Below the pieces are notes generated by a model that was not told the DNA's origin, made no database searches, and saw only the letters and a program-made list of their open reading frames with translations. A DNA stretch of 28,174 nt, taken from IMG/VR virus record IMGVR_UViG_3300042467_000997, positions 1-28,174 of that record; one strand, 5' to 3'. Of the stretch, positions 6,066 through 14,512 are shown piece after piece. Origin of the DNA: a virus. The translations under genes were made by a program, and so were the position numbers. Every line of letters begins with the position of its first letter. The first letter of the stretch is position 1.

Positions 6066-7325
6066 TTAGGGGACGAGGTAACCATAACCTGCCCCAGAGG
6101 CGCAAGGAACGAGATCGTTCGCAAGGCTGCAACGGAGGTGGATAATGTAATAGCCCCACTCAGGGAAGATTTGCTTCACCGCGCAGGCCATTTTGGCGCG
6201 CCAGTAACCACTATTCTTGTCGGGGTTACAGTTCTTATCATACTCGTTGATCCAGCGGAAATCTCCGCGATAGTTCTGAGCATCATAGACAAGTTTGCCG
6301 ACTTTGAGGTTAGGATTCGGGACGAGCCACTCCAGCGCCTTCGGATGGAAGATAACCGTGGAGGTGTACTTCGCATTCTTGTAGGCGGGGTTGACGATAG
6401 CTTTGGTGCCTTTGAAGGCCGAATCCGTGATATACGGAGGGACTTCGACAAGGGTGCCGCCAGCGCCATCGTTGAAGCGTTTCGGGAACGGACGGCTGTG
6501 GAACACATAACCAGCGTAGCTCTTCTTGGGAAGAAGCATCTGGCCATTGGTGCCCAACAGATCGTTCACGCGATCACTCCAGCGGATGTCCTGACGGATG
6601 TCCTCGTTGATCTTGATCATCTGTTCGATGGTGGCACGATCCGACATCACGTTGAAGACGGGAGCGCCGTCATCGGTGACCGCATCGCCGTCATCTCCAG
6701 CGTTGTCCGAGTAGAGGCTGTCGTAGATCTGACGCAGAACGCCAGTCGTGAGAACGCTCGTCGGGGCCGTGAGACCAGTGATCGTGGCATTGTCACCACT
6801 AAAGGTGACGCCAGTTCCAATCTGGGTGTCAAAGCCAGCTTCGACGCTCAAGATATTGACGTTGGACAGATAGTCGTTGTCGTAACGCTTAATCCACTCG
6901 ACGTTGACGTTGTCGGCCAAGATCTTGATGTAGTTGTTGACATCATCAATCGGGAAAGCCGAAGTACGAACGTCTTCCAAGCAGATCCAATCCGACTCCA
7001 CAGCCTGATGGCGGAGCGAGAAGTTTTTCTGGTCGAAGGCGTAGCCGACTTTCTTGACGGGAGCCAAGCAGGAGTTGTCCTGACCAGCTTCGCCAGTGAC
7101 ACCGATGGACTCCCAACCACTGCCAGAGGCGATGGTACGGCGAGCAATAGTGTTGGTGATCGTTTTGCCCATGTTGTCGGGGAAGGCCGACTGGGTAACA
7201 AGACGAAGGTAGGGATCTTTATAAAGACCCAAGCGATGGGTGCCAAGGGCAATACGTCCAGTCTCTCTCTGGAAATTGTCGTTAATGCTCTCGCAAGTAA
7301 CTGAAGCAGCGTTAGGTGCTGACAT
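6066..7325 (-). CDS. Major capsid protein (probable)
   Basis: 419 residues starting MSAPNAASVTCESIND. The assignment rests on size (coat proteins are commonly 300-450 residues), on its place right after the scaffold gene and downstream of the portal, and on an abundant-structural-protein look: few cysteines, many Asn/Asp/Ala, no enzymatic motifs, and frequent G+C-ending codons unlike the AT-rich fibre segments. I cannot name a specific coat family by eye, though an HK97-type fold is expected by default. A 208-nt leader with hairpins precedes it, unusual here and consistent with special regulation of the most abundant protein. The long plus-strand frame over it is an antisense shadow. Confidence 0.75.
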   Translation of the reverse strand: MSAPNAASVTCESINDNFQRETGRIALGTHRLGLYKDPYLRLVTQSAFPDNMGKTITNTIARRTIASGSGWESIGVTGEAGQDNSCLAPVKKVGYAFDQKNFSLRHQAVESDWICLEDVRTSAFPIDDVNNYIKILADNVNVEWIKRYDNDYLSNVNILSVEAGFDTQIGTGVTFSGDNATITGLTAPTSVLTTGVLRQIYDSLYSDNAGDDGDAVTDDGAPVFNVMSDRATIEQMIKINEDIRQDIRWSDRVNDLLGTNGQMLLPKKSYAGYVFHSRPFPKRFNDGAGGTLVEVPPYITDSAFKGTKAIVNPAYKNAKYTSTVIFHPKALEWLVPNPNLKVGKLVYDAQNYRGDFRWINEYDKNCNPDKNSGYWRAKMACAVKQIFPEWGYYIIHLRCSLANDLVPCASGAGYGYLVP

Positions 7326-7366
7326 AATATTTTATTTCTTTCTAGTTAAATAGGGTTAGATTTTGA

Positions 7367-7378
7367 TTTCGGGATTTT
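7367..7378 (-). promoter_or_regulatory. AATCCCGAAA leader motif, copy upstream of coat gene
   Basis: Reads AAAATCCCGAAA on the minus strand, 42 nt before the coat-protein ATG. It matches the elements at 1791-1801 and 13974-14011. Confidence 0.35.
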
Positions 7379-7494
7379 AGGCCCTAAATCGGTTAAGTTC
7401 TGGGCCGCGACCAGAGATTTACGGCTACAAATTGTGAAGGCGCTAACTCGCCAGCAGAGTGTCCGCGACCAACTCGGACTCAAGTCTTGAGCGC

Positions 7495-7523
7495 AAACTA
7501 TTACATTTGCGTTAAATTGTCAA
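7495..7523 (-). promoter_or_regulatory. Possible sigma70-like promoter for coat gene
   Basis: A perfect TTGACA (minus strand, 7523-7518) is followed after 17 nt by TAGTTT (7500-7495), a weak -10 match. It lies just after the scaffold stop. The -35 is convincing, the -10 is not, and part of the spacer belongs to a hairpin, so this is tentative. Confidence 0.3.
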
Positions 7524-7533
7524 TAGCAGAATT

Positions 7534-8847
7534 TTAGCGGAAGATAGATTTTCCGAAATTCATCAGGCTGTCGGGATTTTCGTCATCCCCGTCATTGGTG
7601 TCGGTTTCGGTGGCCTTGCCCAAGCTTGGGGTGGCTCCGACCAAGCCTTCTAGCTGAGTCTGGAGTTCTTTGATCTTGCCGTCTTTTTCGGCGTTCACCC
7701 GTTCCATTTGGGTGGTGTAGTGGTTGATGGCACTCTCAAGGAAGGGGACTACAGCAGCCCGTGCGAGGATGGCGCTGCGGTCTTCGACGCTCAAGCGGTC
7801 CAGATTGGTTTCGGCGGCGTTCTTCTTGGCGCTGCGGATATGGCCATTCCACTCATCCTGTCCTTCGACTTCTTGGAGGAAGTTATAACGATCTTCCAAA
7901 TTAGTCCAAGTTTTGGCCGTGAAGGCTTTTTGGAGACGAAGATCGTTTTCAATAAACTCTTGTTCGGACTGGGCCTTGCGGGCGTTTTCGGCTTCGGCCA
8001 AGGTTTCGGCCTCCTTCTGGAACCGCTCATGGTATTGGGCCAACTCATGGTATTTGTCGGCCATTTTGACGATGGAGAGTTGCTCCATGCGCTTGAAGTC
8101 TCCCGTCAGGTCTTCAAGAGAGTCGATTCGTTTGCGGGCATCGGGCTCGGTGAGGGCTTGCCAGAGTTTGCTGAAGTCGGCGTCATTGGCTTCTGCAATG
8201 GCCTTTAAATCGCCCTGAAGGCCCGCCAGAGGCTTTTTGATGGCTTCGACATATTCTGGACTTCTTTCAAAGTTGGCGGTCTTTAGCTCGCGGCCTAGCT
8301 CTGCCAAGCGAGTCTTGTAGCCTTCCAGTTCTTCTTGGAGGGATTTGACGGTCTCCCCCTCATACTTGCCGACCTTCTCTTTGGTGGCTTCCAGTTCGGC
8401 CTTGAGGCGATCCCGCTCTTCACGGGCCTTTTTCATTTCGATTTTAATCTCTTTCCAGCTTGAGATACCCTTTTCAGAATCATCACCTTCAGGTTTATCA
8501 GAAACAGCTTTATCTTGAAAATGGGGATTGAGAGGGAGATCGTCTTCCGAAGCTTCGGCTTTCGGGGTCTCGTCCTTGGTCTCCTTGGAAACGCTCTCGG
8601 TGATCTTCTCTACGGCCTTGGCCGTCTCTTCCTTGGTGGCCTTGGGCTTCTTTTCGGCCTTGGGTTCCGCTTTGACGGGAGCGACCTTCTCCTCTTTGGG
8701 AGCTTCTTCTTTCGGCGCTTCGGCTGGCTCTGGAGTGGCGGTTTCGACTGCGGGTGCTTCATTGACTTCAGGTTGGTTTTTACCACCAAAGATGGTTCCA
8801 GCAAAGTCTGCTTCGCCCGTGAGGGCTGAGTTGAGGATATCGGCCAT
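7534..8847 (-). CDS. Scaffolding protein
   Basis: 437 residues, overwhelmingly Glu/Lys/Ala. The first 110 are a low-complexity Ala/Pro/Glu/Lys region (repeated APKEE/KPKATKEE-like stretches); from about 125 to 215 and again from 250 to 300 long heptad-like coiled coils follow (MKKAREERDRLKAELEATKE, EELEGYKTRLAELG). A further coiled coil at about 385-410 precedes an acidic, Asp/Asn-rich end (NDGDDENPD) and a short basic SIFR tail, the kind of C-terminus that binds coat protein. This architecture directly before the coat gene is the standard signature of a capsid scaffold. No Shine-Dalgarno site precedes its ATG; the leader is A/T-rich. Confidence 0.85.
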   Translation of the reverse strand: MADILNSALTGEADFAGTIFGGKNQPEVNEAPAVETATPEPAEAPKEEAPKEEKVAPVKAEPKAEKKPKATKEETAKAVEKITESVSKETKDETPKAEASEDDLPLNPHFQDKAVSDKPEGDDSEKGISSWKEIKIEMKKAREERDRLKAELEATKEKVGKYEGETVKSLQEELEGYKTRLAELGRELKTANFERSPEYVEAIKKPLAGLQGDLKAIAEANDADFSKLWQALTEPDARKRIDSLEDLTGDFKRMEQLSIVKMADKYHELAQYHERFQKEAETLAEAENARKAQSEQEFIENDLRLQKAFTAKTWTNLEDRYNFLQEVEGQDEWNGHIRSAKKNAAETNLDRLSVEDRSAILARAAVVPFLESAINHYTTQMERVNAEKDGKIKELQTQLEGLVGATPSLGKATETDTNDGDDENPDSLMNFGKSIFR

Positions 8848-8897
8848 AAGTGTATGTATCGTTAATAGTTACTTGTTTGTATAGATGCGCTTAATAA

Positions 8898-9200
8898 TTA
8901 AGCTGTTTGTGTTTTGTCTTCTAAATCTATATGGGAGAAGGGTTCTGGCAAGTCGAATCTGGGTTTGGTCTCTACCTTACCATCGGCCAAAATAGAAATG
9001 AGATCAATGACCTCTTGAGAGCCCTCATAAAAACCCGCACTCTTGATAAACACGGGCGACAGATCAAAGCCTTGGGCCACGGGGCCTGTTGAACGTTTCG
9101 GCCTAACGCGCCTTGCAATGTGTCGCAAGCCTTTCTGCATATGGGGCATCGCCCACGTTTTACTCCATTCACGGGCGTCCTGATCGGTCCATTCAGTCAT
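8898..9200 (-). CDS. Conserved-position protein between portal and scaffold
   Basis: 100 residues starting MTEWTDQDAREWSK. The N-terminal part is Trp- and Arg-rich with basic HIARRVRPKRS, which could bind DNA or the portal rim; the C-terminal part (VIDLISILADG then FDLPEPFSHIDLED) is more acidic. I recognise no family. Its position between portal and scaffold genes is where phages often keep head-assembly accessory proteins, but nothing in the sequence confirms that. No ribosome-binding site; the leader contains TATATAT and a small CCGC/GCGG hairpin. Confidence 0.65.
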   Translation of the reverse strand: MTEWTDQDAREWSKTWAMPHMQKGLRHIARRVRPKRSTGPVAQGFDLSPVFIKSAGFYEGSQEVIDLISILADGKVETKPRFDLPEPFSHIDLEDKTQTA

Positions 9201-9250
9201 TAGATATATACTACCGCTATACGCGGATCTATGGTTTGTCTAGAAGAAAA

Positions 9251-11524
9251 TTATGCTTCGGTCGCCATCGGGGGTCGGCCTGCGGGCCTAGCCGTTTTCT
9301 CCAATATAGAACTCCGCGTCTTGAGATCATTGAGAGCCATTTGCTGACGGATGGTTTCCATCTTCTGCGCGTGGGTCTCTTGATTCATCATCCGCTTCTC
9401 TTGCATTTCGGCCAGTTTAAGTTGCGCCTTTTGGAATTCCATTTCCATCTTGGGATCAATCTGCTGCTGTCCACCCTCCTGCGGGGACATAGCTTGTTCC
9501 TGCATTTGGCTTTGTTCGGCCATGGCACGATTGATGACCTGTTGTTCCAACTCGTCCACATAAGCTGTGACGTTTTGAAGCTGGCGCTTGAGTTCGTTGA
9601 CTTCTTGTTTGCGGAAGCTGTTGGTTGAGAAAAGAACCAGATGTTCGGTGGTGTGGTCGGCGGTAGGGCGAAGGATAGCCATGGCTTGCTCGTCTGGAAT
9701 TTGTTGCTGACGATGCATCTCAATAATCTCAGCCATGAGCGGAATGTGGGCTTCGATATGCACAGCGTGGTTTTGACTATCATGCACCATCTGTTGGATT
9801 CCGTTGCGGAGGTTGCCGTTTTCCAAATTAGCGATATCAAAGTCAATCGTACGGCGCGGGCCCTTCTCCGAAACGAAGAGGTTGACCTTCTGCCAACCCA
9901 CTCCAGAGATACCAGCGATGACGGAACGAAGGGTGTTTTCTTTGCCCTTTTCATCCATCAGGGAATAAAGCTCCATCAACTGCTTGGAGGCCATCTCGGT
10001 CATTACGGGGCTCCCATCTCCCATGGCTCGGAAGGCTGTAACCTTCAAGAACTGGCGCATCCGCTCCACACTTACTCCCCTGCGTAGACAACGTTTGCGG
10101 AATTCTAAGGCTAGGCGTCCACCCTTATCGTTTGCCGTTAATAGCGGGCTTACCGCCCTACGATACTGCTCGGTCAGAAGTTTGTTATATGGAGTATAAA
10201 AGAGTTCCAGTGCTGCGGCGTTGAGCGTGGATTCTTGACGGGCCTGCTGGACAACTTCGGTAGCCGATCTTGCCTGTCCTTCGGGCGTGGTCTGGCGCGA
10301 GCGGTAACTACCTGTATTATTCTGCAACACCTGACTCATCAGGTTGTAAACAGGAAGCCCCTGAGTTGCTACTGCGGGAGGTTGAAGTTGGATCGGGGTC
10401 AGCCCACTAGGGATGAACGTATAAGGCCCGACCTCAATGTATTGAAAGTCTTGGATGGCTTCGGCGTCACCCTGCAACTGGATGAGACCAGAGGTGATGG
10501 CGGCTTGGGCAGCTTGGCACAACACGCGGTTAGAAATCTGGATCTGGTTGTAGATCTTCTGCTTGAGTCCGCGAATGGTATGGAATGTCCCCTGACCAAC
10601 TCCGTAGGTGAAGATAACAAAGCACTGATTTACGTTTCCATAGCGGCTGTAGCGTTCGTAGAGGAAGTCCGAAGAATCCCGACTCCCAATTAGCTGGGTG
10701 AACTTACCATCAAACTCCTTGTTATAACCATAGACCAACTGGGCTCTGTGGTAGGCCGACTCCCCAGCGTAAAGATCGTTCTCCTTGATTTCGCGCTCAA
10801 AGTCTTCCCAGTGAGCGGTATAGTTTTTCCACTGATCTCGCTTGGTTGAAGCCTTCCAAATCGCCTGCTTAACCGCATTAAGATTCCAACCAAGGGCTTT
10901 GGCCGCTTTAGGATTGCGGATGTAGTTGTAAAGCTCGCTCACACTCATGGAGCGTTGGACAATAGCTACTTCGATAGACTCATCTGAAACCTTGGTGTCG
11001 CGGGCCACCTTGAAGTCTTTTAGCCCACAGGGCTCCCAGAAGATGGAGCGTTCATCGGGCCACATGGCCACCCCAACCCCGTCACCCACAAACTCCCTAG
11101 AGAGGAGTTGCATGTTGTAGGCATGGTCGCTCCATTCTTTGAGCATCCAGTCGAATTCTTCAGAGATGATCTCAGAGTCCTCGTTGGAGTCTCCTTCGTA
11201 GGAGTCCATGATGACGTTGGCAATGCGCGGCACCCCGTTCTGGAGTTCGATATACGGGGCCAAGGCGGCTTCCATGATGGCGTTAGCTTCCCCAAAGTTG
11301 GCATTAACCACATGGGTTAGACCCTTGCTCTTTAGCTCTTCGGCATCGTAGGGGGCTTCGCCGTTGACCAAGGCTTGCGCTCGCGCCCGAAGGTACGCCG
11401 CATCCTCATCTTGTTCGATATACTTGTTAGCGATGGCCACAAGGCTATCCGATGACTTTATGCGTTTTTTCGGGGGACCACCACTCTCTGGTAGGTTTTC
11501 CAGTTCTGCGTTGCCTGTTGCCAT
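9251..11524 (-). CDS. Portal protein
   Basis: 757 residues, the size of long portal proteins of podovirus-like phages (about 700-760). After a basic N-terminus (PPKKRIKSSD) it has a helical region with YLRARAQALVNGEAPYDAEE, then mixed alpha/beta with repeated aromatic segments. Portal-like features include QKIYNQIQISNRVLCQAAQAA, resembling the long wing/stem helix, and TPEGQARSATEVVQQARQES. From about 650 to 740 the C-terminus is a Gln/Met-rich coiled coil (LKRQLQNVTAYVDELEQQ, KRMMNQETHAQKMETIRQQM), as in portal barrels. It sits upstream of the scaffold and coat genes. It forms the dodecameric DNA channel docked by terminase. No Shine-Dalgarno site. Confidence 0.85.
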   Translation of the reverse strand: MATGNAELENLPESGGPPKKRIKSSDSLVAIANKYIEQDEDAAYLRARAQALVNGEAPYDAEELKSKGLTHVVNANFGEANAIMEAALAPYIELQNGVPRIANVIMDSYEGDSNEDSEIISEEFDWMLKEWSDHAYNMQLLSREFVGDGVGVAMWPDERSIFWEPCGLKDFKVARDTKVSDESIEVAIVQRSMSVSELYNYIRNPKAAKALGWNLNAVKQAIWKASTKRDQWKNYTAHWEDFEREIKENDLYAGESAYHRAQLVYGYNKEFDGKFTQLIGSRDSSDFLYERYSRYGNVNQCFVIFTYGVGQGTFHTIRGLKQKIYNQIQISNRVLCQAAQAAITSGLIQLQGDAEAIQDFQYIEVGPYTFIPSGLTPIQLQPPAVATQGLPVYNLMSQVLQNNTGSYRSRQTTPEGQARSATEVVQQARQESTLNAAALELFYTPYNKLLTEQYRRAVSPLLTANDKGGRLALEFRKRCLRRGVSVERMRQFLKVTAFRAMGDGSPVMTEMASKQLMELYSLMDEKGKENTLRSVIAGISGVGWQKVNLFVSEKGPRRTIDFDIANLENGNLRNGIQQMVHDSQNHAVHIEAHIPLMAEIIEMHRQQQIPDEQAMAILRPTADHTTEHLVLFSTNSFRKQEVNELKRQLQNVTAYVDELEQQVINRAMAEQSQMQEQAMSPQEGGQQQIDPKMEMEFQKAQLKLAEMQEKRMMNQETHAQKMETIRQQMALNDLKTRSSILEKTARPAGRPPMATEA

Positions 11525-11568
11525 TAAAGTAGAAAGTGTAGGTTAGTTAAGGGTTGAAATCAAACAGA

Positions 11569-13953
11569 TTAAGAAACATTTTCAAAATTGGAATCATTAA
11601 AATATGTTGCTGTGTATCCAGTAGAAATGCCTTGTGCGGTGTCAATATTCGCTATCAATGTGTTAATCGGAATGTTTGAACCACCAGCAATAATGTCTCC
11701 GCCCCAAATAGCTTGCAGTTCGCCGCCTTCATCATTAGCTGGATTTGGCGCGGAGAACGCCAGTCCAACAAGAACTGGTTCATTATTTATTAGCAAAAAT
11801 AACGGAGATCCAGAATCTCCAACTACTACATTTTTATAAAAAGCTCTTTGATTTCCATCAAGCCCCGAAACATAAATTGGTCCGTAGTTGGGGTCTGAAG
11901 ATGAAAATGGAATCTGAGTAGACGCAGAATTATTAGAAAATGCGCTTATGGTAGTAATAAGTGCTTCTTTATCTTTATTAATCCAAAAAGAACCAGAAGA
12001 AAACACAGCGCTTGTAAATTTTTTTGACGCACTTGCTGGGAGAATTTTAACAATATTAATACTTTCTGGCAAATCACTGTTAAGTAATGCTATGCCAACA
12101 TCAAAATTAACTTGAGAATTTATTGTTCTTGAAATTGTTCTTTCGACAACTGTATTTGAATTTGTGATGAAGCGAATTGTTGCACCAGTTAACGATGTTG
12201 TAATGTGCTTGGCAAACCAAATGTGCCTTGGCGTTATGGCGATGCATCCAAAGTCATCTCCATAAGCACTGTTCCAAGGGCTATAACCAGTAAGCAATTC
12301 CGCTGATTCCCCCAACCAATTTGATGCGTTTCTTGTGTATGATGGCGTAACGTCATCTCTTGTGGAAAACAATGGAAGAGAATCGTTAACATTACTTATC
12401 TCGGATATTTTGTTTAGTATTCCACTATTTGAAACTTTAAATATTAATTTTTCATCATCAATGTGTGGAACAATTGTTTTTGCATTGTCTCTGTTTGTAA
12501 ATTCACATACTGGAAGATTGTCTATGTTATAATGAAAAACACTATCAGAATTTAATGGCACAAAACCAAACACTTTATTTCTGTCTGTTGCAAGCGGGTT
12601 TATGTTAAATCCAATATTGCTGTAATTGCCAGAGTGAGATATTACACAATTGACACAACCATCATATTTAGCACTCAAATTAATCAACGTTGTTGTGATT
12701 TTTGAACAGTTATTGAAAAAACAATTTGTTAATTGCGTGTAAAAAGAAGAATTTGACACTCTTTGCGTTTCATTACTTCCAGTGTACGAACAAGAAAGCC
12801 TTGATCCTGCTATTGTTTTTGAAATAAATAAATTAAAATTACTGCTATGTTTAATGGAAATGTTTGAACTTCCTGCACCAAGTAATCTTATTGCTAAATT
12901 AACAGATGCACAGTTTTCAACAAAAACATTTGCCACTGTGGCTGCCGAAGAAAGTCCTCCAGCTTGAAGCAAAATAGCGGTGGATTCTTTAAAAGAAAGC
13001 CTTAACAATGAAGAGCTTGCCGCGCCGCGCATTAAAACGTGCGGCCTGATGACGTCACTATATCTTGTTACAGAGTTAACCGTTGGTCGAGAACACTCAA
13101 TTTTAATATCTCTAATGTTTGAACTTGTATCTAAGGACGGATTTGAAAAATCCCTACAGAATGTTGAAACATATTTAGCCTCATTACGACCACCTAAACC
13201 GCCAGACGGAACACTACCAACTGAGGGTCCAGTAAATGCTAAATCAGTACCAAATGTATAGGTGTGATCAAGATGGCAAAATGGAAGCCAATCTGACGTT
13301 CCATTACTAATAAGGTCACTGATATCAATTGGCTCGGTAGTTGTCGTTTCAATACATTGAAAAACTTGACCTGTTGCATTTCTTAAGTATTGTCCAACAG
13401 TGTAGGTTGTCCCGTTTTGCCAAAGAGGGATGGGGTTGGCTCCAGCGGTTGGATCAATGTTCCAAATTTTAAACCTTACGTTTCTCCAATCATAGGTTGC
13501 AGAAATGTCACGAAGATTGTCTTTCCTATAAGTGATAAACCCCTTTGCCTCCCTCGTTCCATCAAGATAAGTCAGCGATGGATCGTAGTGGATGATGTCT
13601 TGTGGAAAAAGATTGGAATATGCATTCTTGGAAACATTGCTGGAGCTATAAGCATACACAACAAGAGGTTCGGGCGTGGCCGCAATGGAAGCTACCGTGA
13701 ATGCCGTGCCATTGTTGTTGCTAACGTTTGCCGTGTTTGACGGGGAGATCCACTCGCTGTCGTTGGACATGTATTCCGTGACAAAGTCTGTGATGCGATA
13801 GTGAAATCCCGCCTTGAGACTCTGGCTGCCCATAAGAGACATTAACCCAGCATGGGTTACGTCGATAATCCTAGACGCATTCCCTTCCGCATAGGTGCCT
13901 GCGGTGGTGCCAGCTACTACTGGTAATGGGTAATATGCAGAGAGGGAGGCCAT
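11569..13953 (-). CDS. Tail-spike-like protein with C-terminal trypsin-like protease domain
   Basis: 794 residues. Residues 129-166 (YLDG..EAKGFITYRKDNLRDI..YDWRNVRFKIW) match a motif I know from phage tail/fibre proteins. From about 280 to 460 short Asn/Ser-rich repeating strands look like a right-handed beta-helix. The last 230 residues carry the ordered marks of a chymotrypsin-fold protease: IWFAKH with His583 (compare TAAHC), FDVGIALL with Asp618 (compare DIALL), GDSGSPLF with Ser714 (compare GDSGGPL), then LVGLAFSA. Likely role: a receptor-binding spike that digests a surface protein or cleaves itself; activity is an inference. The gene body is markedly AT-rich relative to its neighbours, suggesting recombination. 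It follows a pair of AATCCYGAAACATAATA repeats and has no Shine-Dalgarno site. Confidence 0.7.
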   Translation of the reverse strand: MASLSAYYPLPVVAGTTAGTYAEGNASRIIDVTHAGLMSLMGSQSLKAGFHYRITDFVTEYMSNDSEWISPSNTANVSNNNGTAFTVASIAATPEPLVVYAYSSSNVSKNAYSNLFPQDIIHYDPSLTYLDGTREAKGFITYRKDNLRDISATYDWRNVRFKIWNIDPTAGANPIPLWQNGTTYTVGQYLRNATGQVFQCIETTTTEPIDISDLISNGTSDWLPFCHLDHTYTFGTDLAFTGPSVGSVPSGGLGGRNEAKYVSTFCRDFSNPSLDTSSNIRDIKIECSRPTVNSVTRYSDVIRPHVLMRGAASSSLLRLSFKESTAILLQAGGLSSAATVANVFVENCASVNLAIRLLGAGSSNISIKHSSNFNLFISKTIAGSRLSCSYTGSNETQRVSNSSFYTQLTNCFFNNCSKITTTLINLSAKYDGCVNCVISHSGNYSNIGFNINPLATDRNKVFGFVPLNSDSVFHYNIDNLPVCEFTNRDNAKTIVPHIDDEKLIFKVSNSGILNKISEISNVNDSLPLFSTRDDVTPSYTRNASNWLGESAELLTGYSPWNSAYGDDFGCIAITPRHIWFAKHITTSLTGATIRFITNSNTVVERTISRTINSQVNFDVGIALLNSDLPESINIVKILPASASKKFTSAVFSSGSFWINKDKEALITTISAFSNNSASTQIPFSSSDPNYGPIYVSGLDGNQRAFYKNVVVGDSGSPLFLLINNEPVLVGLAFSAPNPANDEGGELQAIWGGDIIAGGSNIPINTLIANIDTAQGISTGYTATYFNDSNFENVS

Positions 13954-13966
13954 GAAATATGTATTG

Positions 13967-14010
13967 TATTATGTTTCGGGATTTGGGGCTACTATTATGT
14001 TTCAGGATTT
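13967..14010 (-). repeat. Pair of 18-nt direct repeats before spike gene
   Basis: Forward-strand TATTATGTTTCGGGATTT (13967-13984) and TATTATGTTTCAGGATTT (13993-14010) differ at one base and are spaced 26 nt apart. On the minus strand they read AAATCCCGAAACATAATA and AAATCCTGAAACATAATA, 14 nt and 40 nt before the spike ATG. They share the core seen at 1791-1801 and 7367-7378. Candidate late promoter or operator; the distal copy also encodes the end of a small frame. Confidence 0.5.
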
Positions 14011-14120
14011 TGACCTGATTGCAAACCCGCCACAGCCTCCCCACTCGCCTCCGCAAAGGTCGCCTGCGGCTGGCCGAAAGCCTCCGCTGGTGCGGGTGTG
14101 ACGGTATTACTCACTGGCAT
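13995..14120 (-). CDS. Possible 41-residue peptide
   Basis: A short frame starting ATGCCAGTG at 14120, encoding a Pro/Ala/Gly/Gln-rich peptide (MPVSNTVTPAPAEAFG) that ends just before the spike leader. It overlaps the preceding gene's end by 14 nt and has GGAGGAGG immediately upstream, but that purine run also encodes the preceding protein's Glu-Glu, so the site may be fortuitous. The composition is disordered, with no known family. The longer in-frame extension to 14255 is antisense-like and was discarded. Real status uncertain. Confidence 0.4.
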   Translation of the reverse strand: MPVSNTVTPAPAEAFGQPQATFAEASGEAVAGLQSGQNPET

Positions 14121-14508
14121 CCTCCTCCACAATCGGTTCGGGCAAAGGCGTAATCGTAACAGTCTCGCCGCTCCACACCCATTCGCGGGTGCGCTCGACG
14201 GGTGCGCGGACGCCGCTGCCGCCAGCGGCGAGGATCTGGTTGATGCCTTCCGCACTCGCCGTGTAAAGGGCGAGCAGTTCTTCGGACTGTTGCTGGCCCA
14301 GCTTCCCCAGCACGGCTTTGAGTGTCACATCATCAAGGCCGAAGATTTTGGCGTGCAGGGTGGAGAGGCTTTGCGCGTAGAGTTCGCCGTAGTAGCGGCT
14401 GGTGGCGGCGGCGCGGTCGATGTCGGCGATGGCGCGTTCGGCGGGGGTGACAGGCAGGAGTTGCGCGTGGGCGCTGGCGGCGAGGATGAGGATAAGGAAA
14501 TGTTTCAT
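14107..14508 (-). CDS. Small secreted protein with signal peptide
   Basis: 133 residues from the ATG at 14508: MKHFLILILAASAHAQ is a textbook short Sec signal peptide, with a likely cut after Ala15. The mature part is helical (PAERAIADIDRAAATSRYYG, LYAQSLSTLHAKIFGLDD, KAVLGKLGQQQSEELLALYTASAEGINQIL) and ends in a strand-rich, acidic tail (WVWSGETVTITPLPEPIVEED). No family recognised. It starts 4 nt after the fused fibre gene and is clearly GC-richer than the AT-rich spike gene that follows. Upstream Met codons were rejected because they precede the signal peptide. A secreted or periplasmic protein inside a tail-fibre region is unusual. It could be a fibre chaperone or a host-derived gene. Confidence 0.7.
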   Translation of the reverse strand: MKHFLILILAASAHAQLLPVTPAERAIADIDRAAATSRYYGELYAQSLSTLHAKIFGLDDVTLKAVLGKLGQQQSEELLALYTASAEGINQILAAGGSGVRAPVERTREWVWSGETVTITPLPEPIVEEDASE

Positions 14509-14512
14509 AAGT

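Larger units (their letters stand above)
7326..7533 (-). promoter_or_regulatory. Structured 208-nt leader between scaffold and coat genes
   Basis: Non-coding by eye. On the minus strand, in order: a TTGACA box; CGCAAA/TTTGCG (loop 8); CTCAAG/CTTGAG (near-perfect palindrome); GTCCG/CGGAC; GGCG/CGCC; and TCTGG/CCAGA. The sequence TGGTCGCGG appears in two of these hairpins. It ends with AAAATCCCGAAA and an A/T-rich run before the ATG. No tRNA cloverleaf can be drawn. A coat-gene promoter plus a folded 5' leader is the simplest reading. Confidence 0.45.

Noticed and set aside
5970-7304. A 444-codon open frame on the plus strand across the coat-protein gene
   Set aside because: It mirrors the coat gene codon for codon on the other strand, shows repetitive Val/Asp/Ile/Gly composition and no recognisable family, and crosses a hairpin and a gene boundary. 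It is an antisense shadow.
7326-7533. Possible tRNA in the leader of the coat gene
   Set aside because: Several stems exist but no acceptor stem, T-loop consensus or CCA arrangement can be drawn.
9641-10087. Plus-strand frames across the portal gene
   Set aside because: Antisense shadows of a well-supported gene with no start signals or family resemblance.
14121-14255. Upstream extension of the 41-residue frame
   Set aside because: The extra residues are Arg/Ala/Ser/Leu-rich and lie across the secreted-protein gene in another frame; no start signal.
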